A DNA stretch of 55,141 nucleotides, taken from contig CAVBBP010000010.1 of NCBI GenBank assembly GCA_963593685.1, positions 1-55,141 of the forward strand, written 5' to 3'. Source of the stretch: W0P28-013 sp963593685 (GTDB taxonomy: Bacteria; Bacteroidota; Bacteroidia; Bacteroidales; Paludibacteraceae). A model generated the notes under the pieces. That model did not search any database, was not told where the DNA came from, and saw only the letters and a program-made list of their open reading frames with translations. This document shows, piece by piece, positions 26,566-34,388 of the stretch; the first letter of the stretch is position 1, and each line of letters begins with the position of its first letter. A program made the position numbers and the translations under genes.

Positions 26566-29508
26566 TTATTTCACCACCACTTTCTGCGCTTTGTCGCCCA
26601 CTTTCACAATGTAAACGCCACAGAGCGAGCCGTTCATGTGGGTTACATTCTGACCTGTGAGTGTGAAAATCTGCATACCATCAGCACCATAAATGCGACC
26701 ATCAGCAGCGTAGATTTCTACCATTTCGGCATTTTGCAGAGCGGTTGGCGTTATGATTTTGAAGGTAGCCGTTACCGTTACTGCGCTGGCTGGCATGATG
26801 AATTTGTTGTCCGATACCAAAATTTCGTTGTTTGCAGCGTCTTTTACGGTAAGCACATCGAGTTCGTAGCCAGTGGCTGGCGTGATAGTGAGTTCTACCT
26901 CGTCGCCATAGTTGGCGGTGGCGGCAGCAGTAACTTTGCCATTTGCAATTTCGCTGTCAATGGTAATTGCATAGTCAATTTTCTTGAAAGTAGCCGTTAC
27001 CGTTACTGCACTGGCTGGCATGGTAAATTTGTTGTTTTCAACCAAAATTTTGTTGTCTTCAGCGTCTTTTACCGAAAGCACATCGAGTTTGTAGCCTGTG
27101 GCTGGCGTGATGGTGAGTTCTACCTCGTCGCCATAGTTGGCGGTGGCGGCAGCAGTAACTTTGCCATTTGCAATTTCGCTGTCAATGGTAATTGCATAGT
27201 CAATTTTCTTGAAAGTAGCACTTACCGTAACTGCGCTTGCCGGCATGGTAAATTTGTTATCTTCCGAAACAGGAATTTCTTGATTATCAGCGTCTTTTAC
27301 CGTGATTCCTTCAAGTTTATAGCCTTTGTCAGGCGTGATGGTGAGTTCCACCTCGTCGCCATAGTTGGCAGTGGCGGCAGCAGTAACTTTGCCATTTGCA
27401 ATTTCGCTGTCAATGGTAATTGCGTAGTCAATTTTCTTGAAAGTAGCCGTTACCGTAACTGCGCTGGCTGGCATGATGAATTTGTTGTCCGATACCAAAA
27501 TTTCGTTGTTTGCAGCGTCTTTTACGGTAAGCACATCGAGTTCGTAGCCAGTGGCTGGCGTGATAGTGAGTTCTACCTCGTCGCCATAGTTGGCAGTGGC
27601 AACAGCAGTAACTTTGCCATTTGCAATATCGCTAGCAATGTTAATAGCATAGTCAATTTCCTTGAAAGTAGCCGTTACCGTTACTGCGCTGGCTGGCATG
27701 GTGAATTTGTTGTTTTCAACCGTAATTTTGTTGTCTTCAGCGTCTTTTACCGAAAGCACATCGAGTTCGTAACCAGTGTCGGGCGTAATGGTGAGTGTAA
27801 CAGTTTTGCCTTCGGCGGCTTTAGTTTCATCGGCGGTAACTGTGCCATTCTCGGGCGTGGTAATTGTAACCGCATACTTCACAACCTCTTGCACCGGGCG
27901 AACGGGAAGCCCATTTTTGCGGTAGTTGTAGAGTGAAGTTGCACTCTGAGTCTCTCCGAAGCATATGTCCCATGCGCTGACCGATACGCTCCCATGAAGC
28001 GAACTCGACCAGTAGTAGCCGTATTTGCCTACGTTTCCATTGTCTGTGCCGCTATACTCGCCCATTGCAGGTAGGAAAATGCTGTTGTCGTTGGTTTTGC
28101 TCGCAACAATGCACCCTGCAACGCCTGTGTTATTGTAGTCGGCTGTCCATGTCCAGTCGCAGTTTTCGCGCAGTTCTGTCCATTCAGCATCGGTTGGCAT
28201 ACGCCACAAACCGCCCCAGTTTACGGCCGCAGCATCGTCGGCTGCTTCGAGGGTAGTAAGGTTATCTACCGTGCCATAGTCGCTGGCGGTGCAGTATTTG
28301 CTCATTTGTTTGTAAGCACCAAATTTATAGTTATCCCACGAGTAGTTGCTTTTTGTGTCGGTTTCGCCCCAAGCGTAGTAGTTGCCATAGATTTCGGGCG
28401 AGTAAGCACCCACATTGCAGGTAGCCCAGCGCAAGCCGCTTGGCAAGCCAAGGTCAACCCACTCTTGGGTATCGGGTCTCTTGAAGGTAGCCGTTACCGT
28501 AACTGCGCTTGCGGGCATGGTAAATTTGTTGCCTTCCGATACCGTAATGGTGTTGTCATTAGCGTCTTTCACCGTAAGTGTTCCCAATTCGTAGTCGGTG
28601 GCTGGGGCAATGGTGAGCGTAACCGTTTCGCCAGCGGCGGCTGTAGTCTTATCGGCGGTAACAGTGCCATTCTCGGGCGTGGTAATTGTAACTGCATAGT
28701 TTACAATATCTTGAACGAGACGGACTGCTCGCCCAGGGAAGCGACTGGCCGCCGCACTGAGAGATATTTCATTCGAGGAGAAAGACAGGCTGCCCGCACC
28801 TGTGGTTTCGAACGCCGTAGCAGACCAGTAGTAGCCGTTGCTCTGCACATCGCTCATAATCGCCCTATTGCGAATACCCATAGCAGGCAAAAATACTGCA
28901 CCTGCGGCTTCAAGTTCCTGCCACTGGTCAGATGTGAAAGTTTGAGAGGTATAGTCATGCACACCACTGATGAAATTTATGCCATCTGGGGCAGTCCAAT
29001 TATCAGGCAGCAAGATAAGGCCGTTGGCGTATTGCGAGCCGTCGCTATTGAGGTTGATACAAGCAGTACCCTTCTTTACACTTGAATTGTCGCGCGTGTT
29101 GAGGAGATAATCCCACTCGTCTTTCGTCAGTGTGCGGTAAGTGTTTGACGCATTGGTGCCGATTGTATTCGTACCCCAATCCACAAAGTCGCCCGAGTAA
29201 TAGGTGTTGGTGTTGAGGACGCTGATGCCATACGAAGCGTAGGTGGCGGTGCTGCCACTCCAGCCGAAGAGGTCGATTTTGTCGGCAAGCGCGGAGCCGC
29301 TCACATTGGCAGTGCCGAGCATGTCGTACTGGTTCTCGGCAAACGACCACACATAGTTTTTCGTGGTAACGCCAGAGCATTGCAGGTTTCCTGGCGAAAA
29401 ATATACCTGCTTGCCGCTAGCAATAGAAAATGCGGCAGGCGTAAAATTACTTGCCCAGAGGGCTGCGGTGGCGCAGAGTGCCACCAAACAAGTTGTTAGT
29501 TTTCTCAT
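26566..29508 (-). CDS. Large secreted B-repeat protein with T9SS-type C-terminus
   Basis: A 980-residue exported protein. A signal peptide (1-19) is followed by a first paralogous domain of the kind abundant in Fibrobacter and Bacteroidetes (about 20-270), one 75-residue B-repeat (KDANDNTITVSEGNKFTMPAS), and a second such domain with WVDLGLPSGLRWATCNVG (about 340-540). Five more B-repeats follow at about 540-920, then a C-terminal sorting-like domain (IFTLTGQNVTHMNGS, ending VYIVKVGDKAQKVVVK). The last four repeats are 225-228 bp each and nearly identical at DNA level, so they expanded recently. It is likely surface-displayed through T9SS; adhesion is a guess. A terminator follows at 26499-26527. 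Confidence 0.85.
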   Translation of the reverse strand: MRKLTTCLVALCATAALWASNFTPAAFSIASGKQVYFSPGNLQCSGVTTKNYVWSFAENQYDMLGTANVSGSALADKIDLFGWSGSTATYASYGISVLNTNTYYSGDFVDWGTNTIGTNASNTYRTLTKDEWDYLLNTRDNSSVKKGTACINLNSDGSQYANGLILLPDNWTAPDGINFISGVHDYTSQTFTSDQWQELEAAGAVFLPAMGIRNRAIMSDVQSNGYYWSATAFETTGAGSLSFSSNEISLSAAASRFPGRAVRLVQDIVNYAVTITTPENGTVTADKTTAAAGETVTLTIAPATDYELGTLTVKDANDNTITVSEGNKFTMPASAVTVTATFKRPDTQEWVDLGLPSGLRWATCNVGAYSPEIYGNYYAWGETDTKSNYSWDNYKFGAYKQMSKYCTASDYGTVDNLTTLEAADDAAAVNWGGLWRMPTDAEWTELRENCDWTWTADYNNTGVAGCIVASKTNDNSIFLPAMGEYSGTDNGNVGKYGYYWSSSLHGSVSVSAWDICFGETQSATSLYNYRKNGLPVRPVQEVVKYAVTITTPENGTVTADETKAAEGKTVTLTITPDTGYELDVLSVKDAEDNKITVENNKFTMPASAVTVTATFKEIDYAINIASDIANGKVTAVATANYGDEVELTITPATGYELDVLTVKDAANNEILVSDNKFIMPASAVTVTATFKKIDYAITIDSEIANGKVTAAATANYGDEVELTITPDKGYKLEGITVKDADNQEIPVSEDNKFTMPASAVTVSATFKKIDYAITIDSEIANGKVTAAATANYGDEVELTITPATGYKLDVLSVKDAEDNKILVENNKFTMPASAVTVTATFKKIDYAITIDSEIANGKVTAAATANYGDEVELTITPATGYELDVLTVKDAANNEILVSDNKFIMPASAVTVTATFKIITPTALQNAEMVEIYAADGRIYGADGMQIFTLTGQNVTHMNGSLCGVYIVKVGDKAQKVVVK
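26765..27667 (-). repeat. Four tandem ~225-bp repeats within the B-repeat gene
   Basis: GTAGCCGTTACCGT-type boundaries occur at 26765, 26990, 27215, 27443 and 27668, giving units of 225, 225, 228 and 225 bp. Long stretches are identical between units (for example the ANYGDEVELTITP coding part), as expected from recent unequal crossing over. Confidence 0.9.
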
Positions 29509-29722
29509 AAATTTTTGTTTTTTTTAGAGATTATTGAATTTTGTTAGTTGATAAAATTCCTTTTTGTACAACGCCCCAAGCGCGGCTTTGCTGTAGCAAA
29601 TAAACCAACCTTTAATTGCTACACTTTTTGAACATTTCGCAAGCGGCAGTAAAAATTTGCACTTTTTAACGCAACCAATTCATTTTCTGTGCAAAAAAGT
29701 TTGGCGGTTTGAAATTATTCCG

Positions 29723-29730
29723 TACTTTTG
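29723..29730 (+). promoter_or_regulatory. Promoter of candidate small RNA 1
   Basis: TACTTTTG at 29723-29730 with TTTG at 29700-29703, spaced by 19 nt, fits the Bacteroidetes -33/-7 consensus. No open frame of note starts below it. Confidence 0.7.
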
Positions 29731-29736
29731 CGGCGT

Positions 29737-29794
29737 GTTTCAACGCAAAAAATGTGTAGCGAAAAAACCTTGGTTTATTTGCTACACTTTTTTT
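29737..29794 (+). ncRNA. Candidate small RNA 1 (about 60 nt)
   Basis: Downstream of the promoter the sequence contains a small hairpin (GCGT-GTTTCA-ACGC, 29733-29746, partly at the start site) and a strong terminator. GTGTAGCGAAAAAACC (29754-29769) pairs with GGTTTATTTGCTACAC at 14 of 16 positions, followed by seven T (29788-29794). A near-identical cassette lies 378 bp downstream. Family and function unknown. Confidence 0.6.
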
Positions 29795-30100
29795 GGTGGT
29801 CATAGCCCCCTTTCCCGTTTCCCCCGACAGGGGGAAAGCCACGCGTTCCGAAAAACCGCAATTTTCAAATCTTCAAATGATTAAACTCACTTGCGAAAAT
29901 TGAGTTATTATCTCTTTCTGTTAATTGATAAATTTCCCTTTATTCATCGCAAAAGTGCGCGGCTTTGTTGTCGCAAATAAACGAACCTTTAATTGCTACA
30001 CTTTTTGAACATTTCGCAAGCGGCAGTAAGAATAGGGTGTATATGTCAAAAAAATCGTATTTTTTGCGAAAAAAAAGTCCAACATTTCAAAATTATTCTG

Positions 30101-30108
30101 TACTTTTG
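30101..30108 (+). promoter_or_regulatory. -7 box of candidate small RNA 2
   Basis: TACTTTTG as in copy 1, but the -33 position reads TCCA instead of TTTG, so this copy may be weaker or differently regulated. Confidence 0.55.
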
Positions 30109-30114
30109 CGGCGT

Positions 30115-30173
30115 GTTTCAACGCAAAAAAATGTGTAGCGAAAAAACCTTGGTTTATTTGCTACACTTTTTTT
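30115..30173 (+). ncRNA. Candidate small RNA 2 (about 60 nt)
   Basis: The cassette repeats copy 1 with one extra A before ATGTGTAGC. The GCGT/ACGC hairpin, the GTGTAGC...GCTACAC terminator (30133-30166) and seven T (30167-30173) are all preserved. The promoter spacer and sequence upstream differ more than the RNA part, as expected if the RNA is under selection. Confidence 0.55.
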
Positions 30174-30279
30174 GGGTAAAAAATAGAAAATCAGCGTGTT
30201 TGTGTCAGCGTTTTGTCGGCACAGATACGCCACAAAAGTAACCTAACCCGAATTATCAACCACCTGTAAATCAACAATA

Positions 30280-30346
30280 AAAAAACGCCCTTTTCTGCCA
30301 AGGCACTCCCCGGTTCGAGTCCGGGAATTGGTTCAGAAAAAACGCC
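30280..30346 (+). other. tRNA T-arm-like element flanked by 10-bp direct repeats
   Basis: CCCGG-TTCGAGT-CCGGG at 30309-30325 is a perfect tRNA T-arm. It is preceded by TGCCAAGGCAC, which resembles an anticodon loop with GCC, and followed by AATTGGTTCA like an acceptor end. No 5' half of a tRNA is present. AAAAAACGCC flanks it at 30280-30289 and 30337-30346, and TTCTG/CAGAA closes an outer stem. It could be a tRNA 3' remnant, an old attachment site, or a hairpin that only resembles one. Confidence 0.5.
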
Positions 30347-30366
30347 TCCGAATTTTCGGGGGCGTT
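30341..30366 (-). terminator. Intrinsic terminator downstream of the M28 peptidase operon
   Basis: On the minus strand AACGCCCCCGAA pairs with TTCGGAGGCGTT around a short loop and is followed by TTTT. It lies about 160 nt past the M28 stop. Confidence 0.6.
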
Positions 30367-30526
30367 GCGTTTGGTAGAGTAATAACTTAATAACTCAATG
30401 ATTCAATAATTGTAGGGACGCGGCATGCCACATCCGTTTCTGTGGATTTGCAGATTTGGTTATTGGGGGAAAATCAATCTTCAAATAGAAAACTAGAAAC
30501 TAGGAATAATTGTCCATTGTCAATTA

Positions 30527-31507
30527 TCAATTATCCATTATCACTTGCAGTAGCGTTTGGCCGACCATGTAGAGTGTGCGGCAGTCGATGTGGCGCATGT
30601 CGTCGGCGAGGGTGTGCCAGTAGTCGCCGAAGCCCGTCGTGCCGTAGGGGTTGTATTGTATGATGTCGATGCACGGCACGCCCGCCACGGTGTTCACATA
30701 GTAGTGGTCGTCGGTGATGGTGCCGCCACGCGCATCGACAAATGTGTTGCCAAAACCGAGCGATTGCGCTGTATTCCACACCTCGTCCTGCACGGCGCGT
30801 GCAAAATGCGACGAGAATTGTTCGCGGTAGAACTGCGCCCCCGACGCGCCCACCATATCGAGCAGAATGCCGAAATCGGCTTTGTAACCAGCGTTTTTAG
30901 CCTCTTTTGCCCAAAATTGCGACCCAAGACACCACGCATCGGAGCGTTCTGCGCCTGTGTAAAATTCGGGCGCACCCCAATCTTCCAAATCGAAAAAGAT
31001 GATGTCGATGCCCACAGATGGCGCATTTGTGGACAACTGGCGCGCCACCTCGAGCAGCACGCCCACGCCACTGGCACCGTCGTTGGCGCCCAAAATGGGT
31101 GTGTGGTGGTTGGCAGGATTTGGATCTTGGTCGGCAAACGGCCGCGAATCCCAGTGCGAACAAAGCAAAATATGTCCCTTCGCATCAGGATTAAATTGAC
31201 CGATGATATTTTTGAGTGGTTTCTTTTCGCCCGAATAGAGCGGCATTTCGCCCTGCTGCACTTCGACTTGCGCACCAAAACGCTCCAGCGTGGCAGTCAG
31301 ATAGTCGGCACAAGCAGCATGCGCCGCTGTGGCGGGTACGCGCGGCCCAAAATCGACCTGCGCCTGCACAAAAGCGTAGGCCGAATCGGCATTGAAAGTT
31401 GGCACAAATGCAGTCGCAGCGGCTGGCTTCTCGCTGCGCATGTTGGGACAGGCAGCCAAACAGACGGCCACGATGGGAAGCAACATTATTTTTGTGTGGT
31501 GTATCAT
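30527..31507 (-). CDS. M28 family zinc peptidase lipoprotein (glutaminyl cyclase-like)
   Basis: The 326-residue protein has a lipoprotein signal ending in CLAAC, with the lipidated Cys at 20. The M28 domain carries zinc ligands in CSHWDSRP (His118), GANDGASG (Asp143) and DLEDWG (Glu175), and a late His in DDHYYVN. The sequence resembles bacterial glutaminyl-peptide cyclotransferase-like M28 proteins of Bacteroidetes, which cyclise N-terminal Gln of exported proteins, but aminopeptidase activity cannot be excluded from sequence. The start overlaps the Dabb gene stop by 3 nt (ATGA), so gamma-CA, Dabb and M28 form one operon. Confidence 0.88.
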   Translation of the reverse strand: MIHHTKIMLLPIVAVCLAACPNMRSEKPAAATAFVPTFNADSAYAFVQAQVDFGPRVPATAAHAACADYLTATLERFGAQVEVQQGEMPLYSGEKKPLKNIIGQFNPDAKGHILLCSHWDSRPFADQDPNPANHHTPILGANDGASGVGVLLEVARQLSTNAPSVGIDIIFFDLEDWGAPEFYTGAERSDAWCLGSQFWAKEAKNAGYKADFGILLDMVGASGAQFYREQFSSHFARAVQDEVWNTAQSLGFGNTFVDARGGTITDDHYYVNTVAGVPCIDIIQYNPYGTTGFGDYWHTLADDMRHIDCRTLYMVGQTLLQVIMDN

Positions 31508-31794
31508 AGTTCGAAATCGAGTGCGATGCTGCGCTCGGCCACGGCGTGCATCTGTTTTTTTACCACATCGCAGTGGTAGCGGTCGTTTTGATAGCGTTCC
31601 AAATCGGCAAACGAGAGCAAATCGACCTGAAGCATCAGATCGAACGAGCGCGGCGAATGCAGTTCATCGACAAATACTTCGATGTGCTGCGCTGTCGGCA
31701 CTTGGTGGCGCATCGACAACAACACATTGCGTGCTTGGGCGCATTTTTCTGGCGTGTTGTCGGTCAGTTTGAAACAGACGATGTGGCGTATCAT
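31504..31794 (-). CDS. Dabb family (stress-responsive A/B barrel) protein
   Basis: The 96-residue protein begins MIRHIVCFKLTDNTPEKC and contains VFVDELHSPRSFDLMLQVDLLSFADLERYQND, the ferredoxin-like dimeric alpha-beta barrel of the Dabb family. Members range from plant stress proteins to polyketide cyclases; the bacterial single-domain forms have no known function. The open frame extends to 31917, but ATG 31794, 5 nt after the gamma-CA stop, gives the conserved N-terminus. It is translationally coupled to the M28 gene. Confidence 0.88.
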   Translation of the reverse strand: MIRHIVCFKLTDNTPEKCAQARNVLLSMRHQVPTAQHIEVFVDELHSPRSFDLMLQVDLLSFADLERYQNDRYHCDVVKKQMHAVAERSIALDFEL

Positions 31795-31799
31795 ACGGT

Positions 31800-32318
31800 C
31801 TATTTTTCGGTGTACCAACTGGCGTACATGGCGTAGTTGTGGGCAATTTTTTGGTTGATTTCTTTGGCTTGTTCGGGCGAAACCTCTTTGACCTGCTTGG
31901 CGGGAACGCCTGCCCAAATGGTGTTTGGCGGCACAATAGTATTGCTCAAAATCAGCGCATTAGCCGCCACAATGGCACCTTCGCCCACCACTGCGCCATC
32001 GAGTACAGTGGCTCCCATACCGACGAGCGCATAATTCTTGATCGTCGCGCCGTGAATGGTAACATTGTGTCCCACAGACACATAGTCGCCAATGTGGACT
32101 TGCGATTTTTCGTAGAGCGTGTGCAGCACTGCGCCGTCTTGAATGTTCACATGGTTGCCGATGCGAATAGAGTTTACATCGCCGCGCAGCACCGCATTGA
32201 ACCAAATGCTGCAACCATCGCCGATAATAGTGTCGCCCACGATGGTGGCATTGTCGGCCAAAAAGCAATTTTTCCCGATTTGCGGTTTGAACCCGCGCAC
32301 TTCTTTTATCAGAGCCAT
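31800..32318 (-). CDS. Gamma-class carbonic anhydrase-like protein
   Basis: The 172-residue protein is a left-handed beta helix built from hexapeptide repeats (IGNHVNIQDGAVLHT, VGHNVTIHGATIKN). The three histidines expected to bind metal are present (VLHT, VGHN and TIHG). Such proteins hydrate CO2 or act as acyltransferase-like scaffolds; many YrdA/PaaY relatives are weakly active or inactive. The C-terminal helix is normal. It is the first gene of an operon with Dabb and M28. An A ladder starts 13 nt upstream of the ATG at 32318. Confidence 0.9.
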   Translation of the reverse strand: MALIKEVRGFKPQIGKNCFLADNATIVGDTIIGDGCSIWFNAVLRGDVNSIRIGNHVNIQDGAVLHTLYEKSQVHIGDYVSVGHNVTIHGATIKNYALVGMGATVLDGAVVGEGAIVAANALILSNTIVPPNTIWAGVPAKQVKEVSPEQAKEINQKIAHNYAMYASWYTEK

Positions 32319-32593
32319 TTTTTTCTATAAAGTTGATGAGTTGATAAGTTGATTGGTTGATAAGTTTAACGCATTGTCTTGGCAGTAGCCCCCTTTCCCA
32401 TTTTCCACGAAGGGGAAAAAACCTTTGGTCTTTGTCATAGTCAAAGTCTTAGTCTATAAACGATAACCTCTCACCGCTAACCTTTCGGACGCACTCGGTG
32501 CGTCCCTACTTTTTCACTTTTATACTTTCACACTTTCATACTGATTTCGTCTATGCTCTATATTCCATCTTCTATGTTCTCAAAAAAAACTCG
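32319..32593. repeat. Intergenic mosaic: modules A, B (degenerate), C, M, J
   Basis: A lies at 32332-32372. B at 32385-32421 is eroded (CCATTTTCCACGAAGGGG). An ATAACCTCTCACC ladder lies at 32462-32480, hairpin C (TCG loop) at 32484-32507, CTTTTATACTTTCACA words to 32540, and J (TCTATGCTCTATATTCC) at 32550-32580 next to the methyltransferase stop. Confidence 0.8.
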
Positions 32594-34282
32594 CTATTTT
32601 TTTCGCCTCAAATAGCCGCGGACATTGTGTTTGGCTTGCTCGCGGCGTACTTGGGAGTCGCGGTCGTCGTGGCGGTCGTTGCGCTTGTTGCCAAAGGGCT
32701 TTTTGTCGCTTCCGAAATCGGGTTTGTCGGACTGAAAACGGCGTGGCTTGCGTTCATCGTCGAAGTGCGGACGGTCGCCAAAGTGTGGTTTGCGGTCAAA
32801 TTTTGGCCTGTCGTCGAACTTTGGTCTATCATCAAAGCGGCGGGAGCGTGGTTTGTCGTCGCGTTTTTCAAAGTTCGGGCGTTCGTCGTCGCGATTTCTA
32901 AATTTTGGTCGCCGTTCGTAGCGGTCGTTACGGTTGCGCCTATCGTCGAACGGTGGACGATCGTTGTAACGGCGTTCGTTGCGCTGCGCGAATGCAGGTT
33001 TGCGGTCGTCGTCGCGATGCCATTCGCGTCGTGTTTTGCGGTCGAATTTTTCGTGCGTGCGGTCGTCGTTGCTTTCGTTGCATTCTGGGCGGCGCGGTCT
33101 GCTTTCGTCGTCGTGTGAGCAACTTTTGCGCTCGGCAACAAAGTCGTTGCGCTTGCCGCTGAATAGTTCGTATTTCAGAAATTTGCACTCGAGTGCGCCG
33201 TTCAGCACCTCCACTTTTTGCGAGGCGTGCAGCCCGATTTTTCGAACGCACTCATCGTTCGACGAGATAATCCACGCCGTGCTGCCTGCAAAATTGCGTT
33301 TCAGCGAGGTGCCAATCTGCTCGTAAAGTCCCACCATATCGTCCGACACGAGGCGTTCGCCGTAGGGCGGATTGGTTACGACAAGGCACGGCTCGGTTTG
33401 CGGTGTCCAGTCGGCAATGTCGCGCCGTTCGAGGGTGATGTATTTGCCGAGTCCCGCCGCTTTGATGTTGGCTTCTGCCACTTTCAGCGCACGCGGCGAG
33501 ATGTCGCAGCCGATGATTTTGTGGTCGAAAGTGCGCTCGTTGCTGTCGTCGTTGTAGAGAAAATCGAATAGTTCGGGGTCGAAATCGGCCCATTTTTCGA
33601 AAGCGAACTCTTTGCGATAGATACAGGGCGGAATGTTGAGCGCAATGAGCGCAGCCTCTATCAGAAAAGTTCCCGAACCGCACATCGGATCGACAAAATC
33701 GGTCTGTCCGTCCCAGCCAGCCATCAGCAGCAAACCCGCTGCCAGCGCCTCGTTTATCGGTGCATCGGTTTGTGCATCGCGGTAGCCGCGCTTGTGCAGC
33801 GATTCGCCGCTACTGTCGAGCGACACGGTGCATTGGTCGTGCGAAATATGCACATTCAGGCGGATATCGGGATTGTCGATGCGAATCGATGGGCGTTTCT
33901 CTTCATGCTCCATAAACCAGTCGGCGATGGCGTCTTTCACGCGGTATTTCACGAACTGCGAATTGCGAAACTCTTCGGAATAGACCGTGGTGTCGATGGC
34001 AAAAGTTTGGCGCACATTCAGGTGTTCGCCCCAATCGATGGTTTTCACCTGTTCGTACACCTCGTCGGCGTTTTTTGCCTTGAAAGTGAGCAGCGGTTTC
34101 AGCACGCGCGACGCCGAGCGCAGGTAGAGATTGGCTCTGTACATCAGTGCTTTGTCGCCAGTGAACGACACGGCGCGGCGGTCGATACGCACATCGTTTG
34201 CGCCCAGTTTTACTAACTCTTCGGCCAAAACATTTTCCAATCCGTTGAATGTCTTGGCTATCATTTGGTATTCTTTGCCCAT
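32594..34282 (-). CDS. THUMP-domain class I SAM RNA methyltransferase (RlmL-like) with long charged tail
   Basis: The protein probably methylates 23S rRNA guanine-N2, as RlmL/RlmKL do. A THUMP RNA-binding domain (about 40-150) precedes a Rossmann methyltransferase with MCGSGTFLIEAALIALNIP and the catalytic VVTNPPYGERL. After about residue 395 comes a tail of some 165 residues made almost only of Arg, Asp, Lys, Phe and Asn (DDRPKFDDRPKFDRKPHFGD), far longer than in most homologs and certainly disordered. The ATG at 34282 is chosen because the -7 box at 34306-34313 overlaps the upstream GTG; ATG 34264 is also possible. Product 562 residues. Confidence 0.88.
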   Translation of the reverse strand: MGKEYQMIAKTFNGLENVLAEELVKLGANDVRIDRRAVSFTGDKALMYRANLYLRSASRVLKPLLTFKAKNADEVYEQVKTIDWGEHLNVRQTFAIDTTVYSEEFRNSQFVKYRVKDAIADWFMEHEEKRPSIRIDNPDIRLNVHISHDQCTVSLDSSGESLHKRGYRDAQTDAPINEALAAGLLLMAGWDGQTDFVDPMCGSGTFLIEAALIALNIPPCIYRKEFAFEKWADFDPELFDFLYNDDSNERTFDHKIIGCDISPRALKVAEANIKAAGLGKYITLERRDIADWTPQTEPCLVVTNPPYGERLVSDDMVGLYEQIGTSLKRNFAGSTAWIISSNDECVRKIGLHASQKVEVLNGALECKFLKYELFSGKRNDFVAERKSCSHDDESRPRRPECNESNDDRTHEKFDRKTRREWHRDDDRKPAFAQRNERRYNDRPPFDDRRNRNDRYERRPKFRNRDDERPNFEKRDDKPRSRRFDDRPKFDDRPKFDRKPHFGDRPHFDDERKPRRFQSDKPDFGSDKKPFGNKRNDRHDDRDSQVRREQAKHNVRGYLRRKK

Positions 34283-34305
34283 GGGTTGCGATTTGGTTGA
34301 AACCA

Positions 34306-34313
34306 CAAAGGTA
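34306..34313 (-). promoter_or_regulatory. -7 box of the THUMP methyltransferase gene
   Basis: Minus-strand TACCTTTG, 23 nt upstream of the chosen ATG. A CACTTT ladder precedes it; 34345-34388 is identical over 44 nt to the segment upstream of the mutS2 promoter. Confidence 0.7.
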
Positions 34314-34344
34314 CGAATTTAGTTTGAAAGTGAGAAAAGTGTGT

Positions 34345-34388
34345 AAAGTGTGTAAAGTGAAAAGTGTATAAAGTGGAAAGTAGGGACG
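34345..34388 (-). repeat. 44-bp perfect repeat upstream of the THUMP gene promoter
   Basis: The minus strand here is identical to 23749-23792 on the plus strand. It joins the right arm of a C hairpin (CGTCCCTAC) to an M ladder. The C hairpin's other arm is missing at this copy. Confidence 0.85.

Larger units (their letters stand above)
29509..30526. repeat. 1-kb region with a duplicated non-coding unit and tRNA-like hairpin
   Basis: Two copies of a unit of about 240 bp occupy roughly 29560-29796 and 29930-30175. Each holds an upstream hairpin segment (CTTTAATTGCTACAC), a variable spacer, and a promoter-hairpin-terminator cassette. Hairpin B (GAC variant of the loop) lies at 29804-29840 between them. 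After them come a T-arm-like element (30280-30346), a minus-strand terminator (30341-30366) and a C hairpin (30413-30437). Short ORFs in the two copies diverge by frameshift and are not convincing genes. Confidence 0.75.

Noticed and set aside
26413..27936. 507-codon plus-strand open frame opposite the B-repeat gene
   Set aside because: Its internal repeats only mirror the B-repeat DNA; there is no start signal, and the minus frame has signal peptide, domains and terminator.
29657..30241. Two short related ORFs (75 and 82 codons) in the duplicated unit
   Set aside because: Similarity comes from the duplicated DNA; a one-base difference shifts the frame midway, and a promoter plus terminator lie inside, so the RNA interpretation fits better.
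30290..30340. A complete tRNA-Gly gene
   Set aside because: Only the 3' half can be drawn; no D-arm, 5' acceptor strand or 5' anticodon stem is present upstream.
32498..33118. 206-codon hydrophobic-looking frame opposite the methyltransferase tail
   Set aside because: Complement of Arg/Asp codons gives Val/Ala/Phe runs; an artefact of the low-complexity tail.
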